This document shows positions 23,023 to 34,881 of a stretch of DNA of 64,000 nt, one piece after another (position 1 is the stretch's first letter; every line of letters begins with the position of its first letter). Below the pieces are notes generated by a model, which saw only the letters and a list, made by a program, of their open reading frames with translations, was not told the DNA's origin and made no database searches. Source of the stretch: Chrysemys picta bellii (Eukaryota > Chordata > Testudines > Emydidae); assembly GCF_011386835.1 (NCBI RefSeq), contig NC_088799.1:77147302-77211301 (forward strand), given 5' to 3'. The position numbers and the translations under genes were made by a program.

Positions 23023-25059
23023 CTATAAGAAAAATAAAAGGAAGAAGAGAGAGAAACAAACATTAGCTAGAGATGACCGCAGGCAACAGACACACCATTA
23101 AATGTTTGTGACACTTCTGCTGATGTGGTGAAATGCTTCCCTAGTGTTGTGACAAAGACACAGTGTTCTTGTTACCAATGGGTTTTGCCTCATAAGTACA
23201 TCATCTACCCTATGGCCCTGCAAGGGTTTCCAAGAAAAGATAAAGCAGCCTAAGCCTTGGTTCTTGGGGCTTCAATGGATGTGGGAGGCTCTACCAGGAG
23301 CTTGGTCAGGTGTAAAGGCATACAGTTTCCTCACGGGCTGCCCTAGACCCCCTGCGGATCCCTGGGGAATAACAGGGTTTCTCCACAGCCTATCACATGG
23401 GAGACAAACCCCACCCTCCCCATAGAATGATACCGAAGGGGTGCTCTGCAAGGAGATCTTCATGGAGATTTTCTCCCTCTAAGTCTCCACTGGAGATTTG
23501 TTATATGAAAGAAACTAGCAATAAGAATTTGCCTGTGGGATAAAACGTCTGAATTTAATGGTTCCAATTAGACTATGAAGCTCACCCCTCGCTCATATGA
23601 ATGAACGGGGGAGAGATGAACTCCTACCTTTGCTGCTGTTCCATGAAGGACTATAAATACAGACACACTGATATTGTATATCTATAATCAAAGCATTTAA
23701 ATACATACTATTTCTCACTATCTTCCTTTTACTCACATACCAGTGCAGTTAAAATCCTAAACATTAACAGTAACTCCATCAAGTCAAATTTTGGTTGTAC
23801 ATCAGGCTGTTGATGCAGCCAATGATACCAGCAGTCTTATACCAATCACTGAAAGCAATGAGGGCACTATCATGAGTGGCGAATCTGGTGTACCAACTTT
23901 CTGGCATGCAGATAGGACCGGACCCAATGCCCGCTGAAGTCGAGGCAAATTATTCCATCGACATCAATGGGCTTTGCAACAGATCCTGAATATTCCTGAA
24001 GTGGGGAGCTTTGCAGAGATGTCGGACCTAAATATCTTCTTGCAAGTACTGGCTGTTTATTAAAATGGACAATTTCACACTAAACTATTTCTATAACCCA
24101 AATTTGATGTAGAAGTACTGGGGGTAACAGGTCCTGATTTTTTTATTCTCCCTTTTATTTACAGGGAAATTAAATTGTTGAGAAATAGACCTTAAATTAG
24201 TGTTTTCCTGTCTTCAGTATAAAAGAGTACCATATGCAGCATAAAAAACACTGAGTAATATAAAGTGATAGGCGGTGCCTGACTCCAGCTGCAGAATCTT
24301 ACTTTGAACCCACCTGAAGAAATTGGCATTACTGAGTCAGCATATTAGATCCAATCCTGTATTCCTCAATGCCCAAACCTCACAAGAAACAAAGGAGTGG
24401 GCACATTAGATAACAATAGAGACACTTCATCTGATAAGCTTTATTTATAACTATAATGTATTGAGTGCTGATAGAATGCTCAGCATTGTACAAATGTGAG
24501 GATGTTTCCTGCCTCAGGTATCTCACCATTCAAGGGCTAAATTGTGCAGTCTTTATGCACCCTGGTGAACACTGAAGTCAGTGGGACTGCTCTTGTGTAA
24601 AAGCTCACCACTGTATACATGTTCACTGTTATGTGGACCCTACAACCTTGAACCACAGACTTCTGGCATCAATGGAAAGTCCCCCATTGAAGTCAGTGGG
24701 CTTTGGATCAGGCCCTAAATGAGTTCAGAATGGGATTCTGCGCTAGAGTGGAGACATTTTTATGTTAATTTTGATATTAAATAAGTCATTTTTTAAATCA
24801 GGGAACAGGCTTGGATTTTGCTCCTCAGAAGATGGGACACAAAGGAAAGTCACTCTTGTTATTTTAAATAAAGTAACTATTAAGAGGATTGGGGTTTAGT
24901 TCATAGTAGAAGGACGAAGAAGGTACAATATTAACAGATTGTCCTCTCAAAACATGCCTGCTCCTATTATGACAATGCAGCAAGTGTCAATAAAAACATT
25001 TTAAATAAGTAACAATTTTGGGGCCTGATCCTGCAAGGTGCTGAGCTGGCTCCAAAGAA

Positions 25060-25140
25060 CACTTGATAGATTCACAGGTTTTAAGGCCAGAGGGACCATT
25101 ATGATAACTTAGTCTGACCTCCTGCATAACTCCTCCCTGA
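25060..25140 (-). repeat. CR1 3' end remnant
   Basis: The text gattcacaggttttaaggccagagggaccattatgat..agtctgacctcctgcataac (given here in parts) is the minus-strand form of the CR1 3' UTR. Compare gtcagaagtgaccattctgatcat at 615 in the long CR1. Confidence 0.7.
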
Positions 25141-25504
25141 GAGCGGCTGATTTCAATGGGAGCTGAGGCAGCTCAGCCCAGAATCATGCTTTCTTGTAGC
25201 CAATAATAGTAGCAACAAGATACGTTTGATTTACTTTTTAATTATAGTTTGTTCACTGGAAGGTTCCCCTTCCTCTCCCTGCCTCCGCCCCCTGCCCCTT
25301 GTGCCAATCTAATTCCAATATTGATGATGTTTCTGAAACAAAACCTGTTAGGCTTCTCCGCAAATTTACTTTCTCTCTTCATATCTTAGTGTCTTCATGT
25401 GCACATACGCGCTCTAGGGGAATGTTACTGAGAAAAGACTGTAGATACTACACAGTTATATGTGTGCAATTCTACACTAAAAAAAAACTTACACTGCTGT
25501 AATC

Positions 25505-25700
25505 ACCACTGCCTGCAGCTCCACAACATCCCCGTAAGGTAGGGAAGTGCTATTGTCCCCATTATACAGCAGGGGAACTAAGGAACAGAGAGACACCAAG
25601 GGACTTGCCCAAGGTCATACAGGAAATCTTTGGCAGGACAGGGAATTGAATGTGAGTTTCCTGAGTGCCAGGCTAGCACTAGCCACAGGACCATCCTTCC
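25505..25700 (+). repeat. MIR/CORE-SINE-like remnant
   Basis: It contains the diagnostic run ccccattatacagcagggga, then agagacaccaagggacttgc, ccaaggtcataca and ccaggctagcactagcc. Similar but more decayed copies lie at about 32845-32990 and 59495-59680. This is an old amniote SINE or LINE tail type. Confidence 0.6.
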
Positions 25701-25738
25701 TCTGTACACTAAATACCAACATAAGGGATAGTACTTAC

Positions 25739-26202
25739 CACTGTAACAGCATCATTTAGGAGCGATTCTCCAAAAACCAAAATGTGAAGCTTTTCATTGA
25801 CATGTATCTCTTCAAACACAGATAACACTGCTACAGGATCCACTGCAGCAATCAGACTGCTAAACCAGAGATTATGGAGCAATGATATATCTTGCAGGTG
25901 AAAGGATTTCACTTGGCATATCCCATACAGCGAGAAGCCAATCCCAAACACATTCCATATAGTTCCCACTACAGCATAAAGAAGAATAGTCCCAATGTTC
26001 TCAAAAAAGGGACGGCTGGGCATGAAGTACCCTGCGTCAAGGACTATAGGTGGCAGTAAATAGAGGAAAAAGATATCACTGTCCATGACTGGTGGGGACT
26101 TGTCATTTAAGCCATAGATGATTCCTCCCATGATGAGCCCCACAAATATCAATAAGCAGCTTTCCGGCACAACTGACGGCAGCTTGTTAAACAGATGAAA
26201 AG
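25739..26202 (-). CDS. SLC9A2-like: Na+/H+ exchanger (SLC9A2-like), coding exon 2
   Basis: A 464-nt exon, the largest seen. Acceptor GTTCACCAG|CTTTTC and donor ACAGTG|GTAAGT on the minus strand. The first two bases complete a codon from exon 1 (giving KIA where mammalian NHE2 has KIG), then 154 codons follow. It encodes several membrane helices and the core transport motifs [39 protein letters not shown] and the Asn-Asp pair in [12 protein letters not shown]. The segment usually LLFGS reads LWFSS here. [19 protein letters not shown] and ICQVKSF resemble NHE4 wording, while LDAGYF and [12 protein letters not shown] follow NHE2/NHE1. No stops or indels. The open frame continues past the acceptor by chance. 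Confidence 0.96.
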
Positions 26203-28432
26203 CTGGTGAACAGTAAAGAGATGACATCATTATCCAGAATCCGTATAATATGTTGACATCATCATTTCATCACACTTTTTTATAATACAAAAGAGGAATC
26301 GCTCCACATTGTCATTTTTAGCAGAGAGCATTGTGGGGTGTGAACTGATGCTGTTTATTATAAATAATAATTTTCCAGCTTAATACCAGTAGGATTCTTT
26401 AGGTGAGCATGAAGTGAATTTAAAAAAAGCTGTAAAAGTTGGCAAAATGAAAAGCTAATAAATAAATAGCATCCTATAGCACCTTTCATCCAGGAAGATC
26501 CCAAAGTGCTTTACAGTTTTATATACTCTGTTGAAACAGCCACATCTGGGGTGAAACACAGCCATTTTGCTACACCACATCAGTAGACAACATTTTTTTA
26601 AAGAGAAGCTGAAGAATAGCATATAGGATTCCAAATATGAGGGAAAATTTAGGTAGGTGAAGTATATTTACCTAAGTTGGAATTTGGCTAGCACGCCTCT
26701 AATGTTACCAAAAGTGCCAGGAGATTTTTAATAACCACACTTGGCATATTCCTCAATTCATCACAACAAAAGGTTAAAATCTAAATATTTTAGACAACAG
26801 TACAGTAGGCACTGAAAATACTCTACCTAAGATAAGTATACGTGAAGGAATTCAGGATAACAGATGGCGTAGGGTCTAAATAGCATACTCTCTTCAGCAC
26901 TACAAAAGTGGAGAGCAACAGTTCTTTTTTTTTTTTAATTGTGTTCCATGTTTCCAACTAATGTTCTTTGTCAGAGATAACCTTCTTATTAATTATAAAG
27001 GAGGCCATTTTAATATTCACTAATCATTAGCTCTTTAAACAGTTAGAATACAACATTGTGAAAAGTGAGCTCAGCACCTCCGGACAAGCGGTGCATCCAG
27101 CTACTTTGCACAGATCTAGACTTTAAAGAGAAATTCATACAATACAAGTCATGAAAAGAAATAAACTGAAATAAACCAAACTGAAATGGAAAAATTAGAA
27201 AAAAATCTTATTAATCATTATTTGTATTTTATGTTTGTATTACCAGAACTGGGCCCCTAGAGTACTAGGTGCTATACAGACTTAAAACAAAAGACTATCT
27301 CTGTTCCAAAGACCTTACAATGTAAATAAGCATCAGATATTTCATATTTCTGAATAATTAAATTAAGGTTAAGGGGCTTCTGCAGTACTAATGGATTTCA
27401 TAGCCTGTATTTATTATTTCCCTTCTTATAACATATTACTCTTAGGCCAAATTATTTATTGTGATGGGCCTGATCCAACCTACTCCTCATTCTTAACTCC
27501 CATTGGCATCAATGGAGACCTGAGTGCAGAAAAGTTGCGAAAGCAGGCACATAATTCAGGATTATTATTCACTTTTGTAATTTGTCACTCCAGTTATATA
27601 ATTACTCAATTATTCCCATTATCCTTTCTGGACTTTCCTCTCCCCTGGATACGTGTGTGCAGTTCTTAAGTTTTGCATGTATAAACTTACACATGGCTTT
27701 GGAAATCTCACTGTCATTTGCAGCTGCAGTATTACAAGTTGTTAAGCAATTGTGTGGGGTTTTTTTTCCATTTGCAAATATGGCAATTTAATTTACAGTA
27801 CTCTATTGAAACCCAGCCCCGGAGAGCCGGGGAGCAGGGCCAGGTTCACACACAGGGAAAGTCTCACACTCAGCTGCAAGATGCTTAGCGTTTGCTTACA
27901 AGAAAGCCTCACAAACCCTGTGTGTCTGTGTGTGTGGAGGGGGGAAAAGGGGAGATAAAGAAACAATCAGCCCAGAGGGCTATCTAGTTTGGTATCCTGT
28001 CTACAAGCAGCCCTACCTGATGCTGCAGAGATGAAATGCAGTCAGTTTGAGCAGCACAGTACCATAAAGGGAGGAAGTTGTTCTCTTCTATCTAGCCCAA
28101 GATTTAAAAATATTATTGATAACTCACTTCCCACCTGAGCTTCCCCAGGATATGAGAAGCTGGCTGGGAGTGGGAAGTGCATGTGTTGACTGTCTTTCCC
28201 AGCCTAGGGCAACTCAGTCAGGCACTGGGCAGGATGGGGCACTCAGAGACTTTGGAAACTTCACAGACCAATTTAGGGGTGGGGAAGGTTTTAGGCAAGG
28301 ACTTTCCACCCTAGCTGGGGTTTGACGAACAGATGCCCAATGCAAGGAAGTTCTCAGAGTATCCCTCCCTGTCTGAGCTCGGCCCCGCTGCTCTTCCTCC
28401 TGCTGCAGCCCAGAAGAAACGGGGCTCCTTAC
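26203..28432. other. Intron 1 of the exchanger gene
   Basis: A 2.2-kb intron. It holds an old repeat at about 26465-26580 (agcacctttcatccaggaag, ccaaagtgctttacag), a SINE-like remnant at 27225-27330 and the first copy of a ~150-bp direct repeat (27808-27960). No additional exon was recognised. Confidence 0.55.
27808..27960. repeat. Direct repeat flanking exon 1, copy A
   Basis: agagccggggagcagggcca, gcttagcgtttgcttaca and gaaagcctcacaaaccct reappear in the same order at 28908-29075 with scattered substitutions. The copy ends in a TG-rich stretch and ggggagataaa. The copies lie on opposite sides of exon 1, about 1.1 kb apart in the same orientation. Confidence 0.85.
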
Positions 28433-28712
28433 CTATTTTGGCCAAAGAAGCTAGCATGATCCAGAGCGTTATTTCAAAGGGGACCTGCACATGATGATAA
28501 TCCAGGGAGAAGAAGACTGTGTGCACAGAGGATTCATTATCCTGGGCTTCCTGGGACCCCCAGCTGGCATTCTCTGGGCCACTGTCCTCGAGGGGCAGCA
28601 GCAGCGATGGTCCCTGGAGTGCACTGACCATGGGAGCACCCAGCAGCAAGGAAAAGCAGGGCCCCAGCATCCATCCTGCTGCAGCCTCCCATCCCAGCCT
28701 CTGCCTCTCCAT
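28433..28712 (-). CDS. SLC9A2-like: Na+/H+ exchanger (SLC9A2-like), coding exon 1 with start codon
   Basis: First coding exon: ATG at 28710-28712, donor AAAATAG|GTAAGG at the left end, leaving phase 1. It encodes about 93 residues: a short N-terminus, a hydrophobic signal-like stretch [17 protein letters not shown], a divergent extracellular segment with Asn-Ala-Ser and Asn-Glu-Ser sequons, then the conserved [20 protein letters not shown] and MLASLAKI. The [20 protein letters not shown] wording matches the first conserved helix of NHE2. The start is chosen because it precedes the signal-like segment; a second in-frame Met 14 codons later is an alternative. The surroundings are GC-rich with CTG runs, like a promoter-proximal CpG region. 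Confidence 0.88.
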
Positions 28713-29000
28713 GTGCCCTGGGAGCCGTCCGCTCTGGAAAGTTGGTGGCTGGCTGCTTCCCCGCTCCTGGCTGCTACTGCGGCTGCTGCTGCTGCTGCTC
28801 TGATCCTGAGTGGCTGGGCAGGGCTCCTGCCTAACAGGCCCTGCAGAATGCAGCCTGCCCTACTTGCGTGGGTGGGTGTGAAGGCAGGAGCCACTGAGCA
28901 GCCCAGCGAATCCCAACCCCCAGAGAGCCGGGGAGCAGGGCCAGGTTCGCACACAAGAAACGTCTGCACTCAGCCACAAGGTGCTTAGCATTTGCTTACA
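28713..29000 (-). promoter_or_regulatory. Probable promoter / 5' UTR region of the exchanger gene
   Basis: A GC-rich region with CpGs and CAG runs immediately upstream of the start codon. No convincing TATA box at a fixed distance is visible, so a dispersed-start GC-rich promoter is more likely. This is inferred from position and composition only. Confidence 0.35.
28765..28801. repeat. CTG/CAG trinucleotide run upstream of exon 1
   Basis: ggctgctgctgctgctgctc follows ctgctactgcgg, giving about six uninterrupted CTG units on the plus strand (CAG on the gene's sense strand). It lies about 55 bp upstream of the start codon, probably in the 5' UTR or core promoter. Confidence 0.8.
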
Positions 29001-29075
29001 GGAAAGCCTCACAAACCCTTAGTGTGTGTGTGTGTGATTCTGTGAGTGTACGGGGGAAGGGGAGAGATAAAAGCA
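28908..29075. repeat. Direct repeat flanking exon 1, copy B
   Basis: Second copy of the 27808-27960 repeat: agagccggggagcagggcca, gcttagcatttgcttaca, gaaagcctcacaaaccct, then a (TG)n run and gggagagataaa. It lies upstream of the gene's start codon. Confidence 0.85.
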
Positions 29076-30612
29076 GGATCCTTACCGTTTTGGGCCTCAG
29101 CCACCCAAATTCCACTGTCTAAATGGAGAACAAGTGTAACTGTTCCTTCTGCACCCCCAAGCCCCAGACCCGGAGGCAACAGCAAAACCTGGATCCTCCA
29201 GCACTGCTGGAGGTGCCTGGTTTCAGGCCCCAGCCCCCCAGTTCTAGTGCTTACACATAATACTGGTATAGATGATACCTTTGCCCAATGCATCTTCCCT
29301 TTGGTAAACCAAATGCAAATCAGAGTATCCACCAAAAAGAACTACAACCAGCTAATACGATCACTTAACAAAGCATGCAACTGGAGGGGCTAGGATGGAG
29401 GGCATCTCAATAATAAATTCCAGCAATAGCTTGTCGTCTTCTGCTGCGGTCAGGAGCAGAAGCGAGAGCTATTTCTGTGTTTACTTTTCATGCTAGGCAC
29501 TCAGCTACCACAGGGATGGGGGTGGGGAGGGGAATAAAAAATGGAGAGAGAGAGAGAGAGATGTCATTAACTACCATCTCTGAACTTCAGGGGCTTTTGA
29601 TTACTTGGCCATTTCTTCTCAGAACAGTTCCTTGCACTGCAGTGGCCGGTGTGGCCATTGGGAAGGTTCAGGGATAGGTACCCACTGACCTTAGGGGCTA
29701 CTCTCGCACTCATTTTGGGAAGCAGGGTATTTGTTTGACACATTATCAGACACATTAATAAAATGGAGGACAAAACGCAGAAGGCCAAATTCCTCCATGA
29801 TTTAGTTTCACTAGAAGCAGTGATGTTTCACGAGGGATGAATTTAGCCCATACAGCACAAACAATTAAAATATGGGGGCCCCAGGCTGCTGCTGGACTAA
29901 TCGATGACCCATTTTGGTGCCCAAAGGACACCAAACCTGAGCTGCTAATGACATATTGGTGATCCATTTTTTCTGTAATGGAGAGCTAAATGGGAGACCA
30001 AAATCACATATGTATGTACTCTTGTTTGTCAATAGCACACCATGTCCCAATTTCTGATATTATTTTGTAGGTCAGAATAATAAACAGGAATCTTGGGAAG
30101 CAGTGATACATTCTGAAAATCACATTCCACCCACCCCCATTTAACATTGTTTATCAGCTTTTATACTGTGCCTTTAACAGAAATTTCTACCTTGACTAGA
30201 GAAAATGCTGCCTTGACATCTGGGCAAACTGAGATTTCAAGAGTTTTGGCAAAAAATTCTCCCTTTGTGTGGAAAAAAATGACAGAAGGGAATCCTGGGG
30301 AAGGAAATCCTACAGGGTCCCCTTTATGCATTTCTCCATAATCATTCCTTGGGGTGGGGAACAAGGCCCCTCACAGTTTGGAACAAATGGGGGTTAAGCA
30401 TATGTGCACTGTTCCTTTAAATATTAAACAGGAAGTTTGGTGGCAGGGGGCTGAAGTGATCTAGGCAGAAGCTTTACAGTGAAACTAATAAAGAGGCAAA
30501 AGAGTCTTGAGAACATGCTAATAAATGTCCTTGTTCAGTGTCAGAAGAAAGTGACTCTGTGATCACTTACCAGGGTGTTCTGCCTCCAGAACCCACAGAT
30601 TCTGGGATAACT
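29076..30612. other. Upstream intergenic sequence
   Basis: No gene was recognised. It includes an (AG)n microsatellite (about 29545-29562). A minus-strand GT donor-like site (AACG|GTAAGG, near 29082) could belong to an untranslated first exon of the exchanger, but nothing confirms it. Confidence 0.4.
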
Positions 30613-31181
30613 CTAGTGACCATATTTCCCAAAGTAAAAACAGGACACCGTGCGGGGTGGCTCGAGCCACCTGCAGTTGCCACTCGCCTGAGCCCCGTGC
30701 TTCCCAGGGCTGGGGCTAGGCTGACCAAATAGCAAGTGTGAAAAATCAGGATGGGGGTGGGGGGTAATAGGAGCCTATGTAAGAAAAAGCCCCAAATATC
30801 GGGACTGTCCCTATAAAATAGGACATCTGGTCACCCTAGCTGGGGTTGAGCACCCGAGCCCTGCGCCGTCTGAGGCTGGGGCTGACTGCCCAGGTCCCAT
30901 GCTGCCCAGGGCTGACAATCCGAGCCCTGCCACCCAGTGCCTCGTGTGCCACTCGCTCTCCCCCCCAAAAAAATGTTCCTCTGCACCCCCTGGGGGTGTA
31001 CACTCCATTTTTGGGGGGAAACTGGGCATTTGTTCCGTTTGCTCTTACCAGCTCATCATCAGTTGTCAAGAGCAAATTGGACAAATGCCCATTTTTGCCA
31101 ACAAAATGTCAGGACATCCAGGACAGGGCTTAAAAAGGGGACTGTCCCAGCCAAAACTGGACATATGGTTGCCCTACCTAG
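30613..31181. mobile_element. MITE with a second MITE nested inside
   Basis: The outer ends are ctagtgaccatatttccc (30613) and, inverted, tggacatatggttgccctac (about 31177). A related smaller MITE (30716-30839) interrupts it: flanking gctgggg resumes as ctggggttg. Long G- and C-rich frames inside are composition artefacts. Confidence 0.6.
30716..30839. mobile_element. Nested MITE (ctaggctgaccaaat ... atctggtcaccctag)
   Basis: Inverted ends CTAGGCTGACCAAAT and CTAGGGTGACCAGAT (right end reverse-complemented) match at 12 of 15 bases. The interior ggggtaataggagcctat and cgggactgtccctataaaat is a text I recognise as a very common turtle MITE. Confidence 0.75.
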
Positions 31182-32412
31182 GAGGCCAGGACCACCTGCA
31201 CCAGCTATGAGTCCTCTCTCTGGTTCCTAGTCATCTTCCACTGGACCCTTTCTCACAAAGTTAGGTTCTTCCACAGGGAAGAGGCTATGGAAAAGTTAAA
31301 ATGCCCCAGAATGCATGAAGTTTTGAGTAGATTCCCTGCCGATTTGGGAAGGATGAGGTCCATCTCTCTGACATTCTGCCCACCTTCTCCCCGTGTGCAG
31401 GAACCATCCCCTCTGTAAGGTCTGAGAAAAAGGAAATGGTGCTGCAGAGATGGATGATTGCCCCTCCTGGTCACTCCACTTTGGACAGGGATGGGTCCCT
31501 GTCTGCATGGGAATCCCAGGGGATGATTGAGACCTTCATTGTTTTCAACAAAGAATAATTAAAAAAAAAATCGAAATCAGAACTTCTCCAGAAATTTGCA
31601 TCTCTTGATTTCTGTGCTAGGGAAATAACAGAGGCACTCACAGTTCCCCCTTAATTACCACATTAACTGAGCTCAGGGTGTCTGCAGTCTCTTTTGATTG
31701 GGGTTCCCTCTCAAATACAGCACATGCCATTACAAACTCAAAGTTTGGTGCCCAAGTGCCCACAGTCACCAAAAGGGTCTTGAGCCCCTGAGACCCTACT
31801 GGAGCTTGATATCGCTATGGTAGTGTAAAACTTCCCTAAGCTGGCCTGTGGAGGTTTCCCTCTGCATAGGGAATCCCCGGGTGGCTCAAAGACACCATAC
31901 TCGCTATTACCTCGACCCCCATCCTGGCTGTGAGTGCCGGTGGCATGGCTGGGAGTAAGGGGATAGAGCTGGTAAGGGGACTGCTGCAGGCCATTTGACA
32001 CTCAGTCCAACTTAGTCTTCAGGCTGCTTTAAGTTGTACTTGGGGACTGGCCTAGCACTCACCAGCCTTAGGATCATGGAAGCACAAAGGTTGTCAAAAG
32101 CCCCCTTTGCAGCCCTTCCCCTTCCTCCTGAGCTGTGCTGAGTGCTCCTGTAGCACAGCCCAGCATCCTGGGAGCATCTTCTTAGAGTCAGGAGATCCTG
32201 CAGTACAGCAATAACTGCAGAGACAGCCAAGGGCCCAAGGGAGCTAACAGTCAGGGCAGACACAGACCTCCGCATGTAGAGCCATGACTTTGGCACATCC
32301 CCCAAGGAAGCACACGATAGATCTTGGCTGATCCATGGCTGTGGGGGGCCAAAATTCTGCCTTTTGTGACAGGGCAACACCTTTTCCCTCTGACAGATCA
32401 ATATGGGGAAAA
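31182..32412. other. Intergenic sequence, nothing firm
   Basis: Several long overlapping open frames on the minus strand (31738-32566) show no family similarity and look like repeat-derived or chance frames. No RNA gene seen. Confidence 0.4.
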
Positions 32413-32420
32413 GCCCTTGA

Positions 32421-32666
32421 CAGGGCCGGCTCCAGGCACCAGCATAGGAAGCAGGTGCTTGGGGCGGCCAATTCAAAGGGGCTGCACATTCGGGTCTTCG
32501 GCAGCAATTCAGCGGCGGGTCCCTCATTCCCTTTCCCTCTTTGAGCTGCCACCAATTTGCCGCCAAAAAGGAAGAGAGGGAGGACCCGCTGCCGAAGTGC
32601 CGCCGAAGAAGCAGCGCAATTTAGCTTCCGCCGTTGGTCTTCGTTTTTTTTTCTGAGCCGGCCTTG
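32421..32666. mobile_element. hAT-type MITE with 8-bp target duplication
   Basis: The left end CAGGGCCGGCTC is matched by an inverted GAGCCGGCCTTG at the right. The exact 8-bp duplication GCCCTTGA lies at 32413-32420 and 32667-32674, typical of hAT insertion. The interior is partly palindromic (gcggcgggtccctc / gagggaggacccgctgcc). Confidence 0.88.
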
Positions 32667-34750
32667 GCCCTTGAGGGAAATGCCAGTGTTTTCGTCTCCC
32701 CTGGGTCCCTCTTGACTTGAGGGTTTTTCTATGACAACCATAACAGTGGCAAAGAGTAATGAACACAGTTCCATTTTTCACCAAAGATCTCTATGTTTAC
32801 AAAGATTAATTCTCACAACAAACCTGCATAATTATTAATTCTACTCCTTTTACAGAAGAGTAAACTGAGGCACAGACAATAAGATGAGACACCCAAAGCT
32901 ACCCAGTAAGTTAGTGTTAGAGCTAACAGAACAAGGAGACTTGGCCCCAAGTCACGCTTCTCCTTATGAGGTAATCTCCACCCAGCAGAAGATTCTGGTT
33001 ATGAAATTTGGGTTTGGAAGACTTGCTCTGTTTTTGGTGAGCCAGGTAATTAAAGCTTTGTGAAACAAAAGAATCAGTTTTGATTTTTGCTACTTCTAGG
33101 AAAATGCAAGAGTCGTTTTTTCCAGTTAACTTTCACCCATGTTCATCCTAAGCAAAAACAGAAAGGTTTGCATCACAGCAGAGGGCAGAGCTACAGAGCA
33201 GAGCTCAATACTGCTTGCTGCAAAATATTTTACCAGACAAATCAATGCCCATTTAATTAATTGCAACAAACAAAAATAGCAGTTAGAAAAGGGAAAGTGT
33301 GGAGGGAATATCAGAGGGAAATAATGTTAAAATTTGCTTCATGTGGCTACTTAAAAATAAAAAAATATTTTAGGGCAAATGCTTACAACCAGAAGCTTGA
33401 GATGTATGCAAAAATTGCAAGTGCGATTTCATGACAACTTATACATGCAACATTACCTAAATTGCACAAAAAAATTGCCTCTCTGAATAACACAAACTGT
33501 ACTGTGGGAAATAATCATATCTGAGAAAAGAATAATGTGAAACATTTTTTGACCGATATCTATTGGAGTTTTGAATGAATTTGCTTCACTTGTACTCTCA
33601 AACTTCTGTGATCATGGCCCTGATCCTACATTGAACTCCAAGCAGGTAGAACCCTGTGCCCACATGAAGTCTCCGAACTCCAATAACTGCAGTCTTGGGG
33701 CTTCTGTGTGCAATTACGCCCTGATCCTGCAAAGACTGACACATGCGCTCAACTTTTCCCACTGATATCCTCAGCCTAATCACTGATTTACTTTGCCAAT
33801 ATATCTAGAGACATAATGAAAGGGTCTTCATAACGTTTAATTTTGGGTGCGATCTTAGTGGTTCTTTGTGAGTCTTAGAACTTGTTTTAGCATTTCATTA
33901 AGATGATGTATTTTTATTTTTTTGAACGGTTCTATTTTGAAGTTTGACACAAATCAGTCTACTAATTCCCTCAAGAATTTGACTATTCAGTCATCACCTT
34001 TTATTGTGGATTCATTTGTCTGTAAAGTCAAAGTCTGATTGTTTCTAAAGCCTGCAGTATGTAGATATTTATTCCTCTTGTTTTAATGGGTATTGAACCA
34101 TATTGAACCACGTTTTAATGGGAGTACCATTTGGTCATATGTTTATTGATGTGCTTTTACTTTTTCTGATGTCATATTCTTTCCCCATATTCATAGAGTT
34201 CTAGGGCCAGATTCGATCCCCTTACTCATGGTGACTAGTACCTTGCTCCACAGGCAGCCCCACTGAAATTAAATGGCATTACTAGAAGAGTAAAGTACTA
34301 TTTAATATGAAAAAGGTTATCAGAATCTGGGCTCATGCGATTAAATTATTGAATTAAGTTAATCATTTTAACAGGTCCTATATGATACTCCTTAATTTCA
34401 TTAGTGCCAACGTCTTCTTGTTCCTTACTTTTACAGTAAAGAAAAGAATGGGCGGGGGGGAGGACTTACGATTTTATCCCTTCTGGCTCTTAGTTCTGCT
34501 GTTCTGGCATTGATACGTACAGTATTAGGCACAGCTGGGCTTATAACTCATAACTTTTATTCTTCGCTATGTATATGACACATCATGTAGTGAAACCCAA
34601 ATAGCCTAGGCGACACCATATAATTTACATCGGCTACTGAAATTCATGCATCATATCATTCTGAGTAAAGCAGATACATTATACATGGAAATGACTCATC
34701 AGTAATGTGCTTTTTACCTATGCTTCCAGAAGGTCTTTCCAGGGCATTCA

Positions 34751-34881
34751 GACCCTGATCCAGCAAAGCACTTAAGCATGTGCTTAATTTTAAGCACATG
34801 AGCAGTGCCACTGAAATCAATGGAATTACTCACATGCTTATAGTTCAGCACATGCTTGTGTGCTTTTTTTGGATCCGGACC
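34751..34881. repeat. Palindromic MITE-like repeat (gaccctgatccagcaaagca)
   Basis: The left arm reads gatccagcaaagcacttaag with gcatgtgcttaattttaagc; the right arm carries the inverted tactcacatgcttatag, cagcacatgcttg and ggatccgg. The halves are imperfect reverse complements around gaaatcaatgga. The family recurs, decayed, at 33606-33778 and 25018-25045 (ctgatcctgcaa). Confidence 0.65.

Larger units (their letters stand above)
23023..25738. other. Intron 2 of the exchanger gene
   Basis: A 2.7-kb intron. Recognisable pieces are a SINE-like remnant (24437-24530), a MITE-like block (about 24529-24720, with gaagtcagtgggac and cattgaagtcagtggg), a CR1 3' tail (25060-25140) and a MIR-like piece (25505-25700). 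The stretch 23200-23520 holds an unassigned open frame with no recognisable similarity. Confidence 0.5.

Noticed and set aside
28469..28988. Long ORFs (about 165 aa) on both strands around exon 1
   Set aside because: They are in other frames than the conserved exon 1 and reflect GC-rich promoter DNA with CTG runs.
29070..29110. Duplicate of the exon 1 donor (ccttaccgttttgggcc resembles ccttacctattttggcc)
   Set aside because: Similarity covers only about 20 bp and the sequence behind it does not encode the conserved helix; kept only as a possible untranslated exon donor.
32012..32774. Minus-strand ORFs of 176-184 aa
   Set aside because: They run through a MITE in two frames, have no family similarity and show no splice context.
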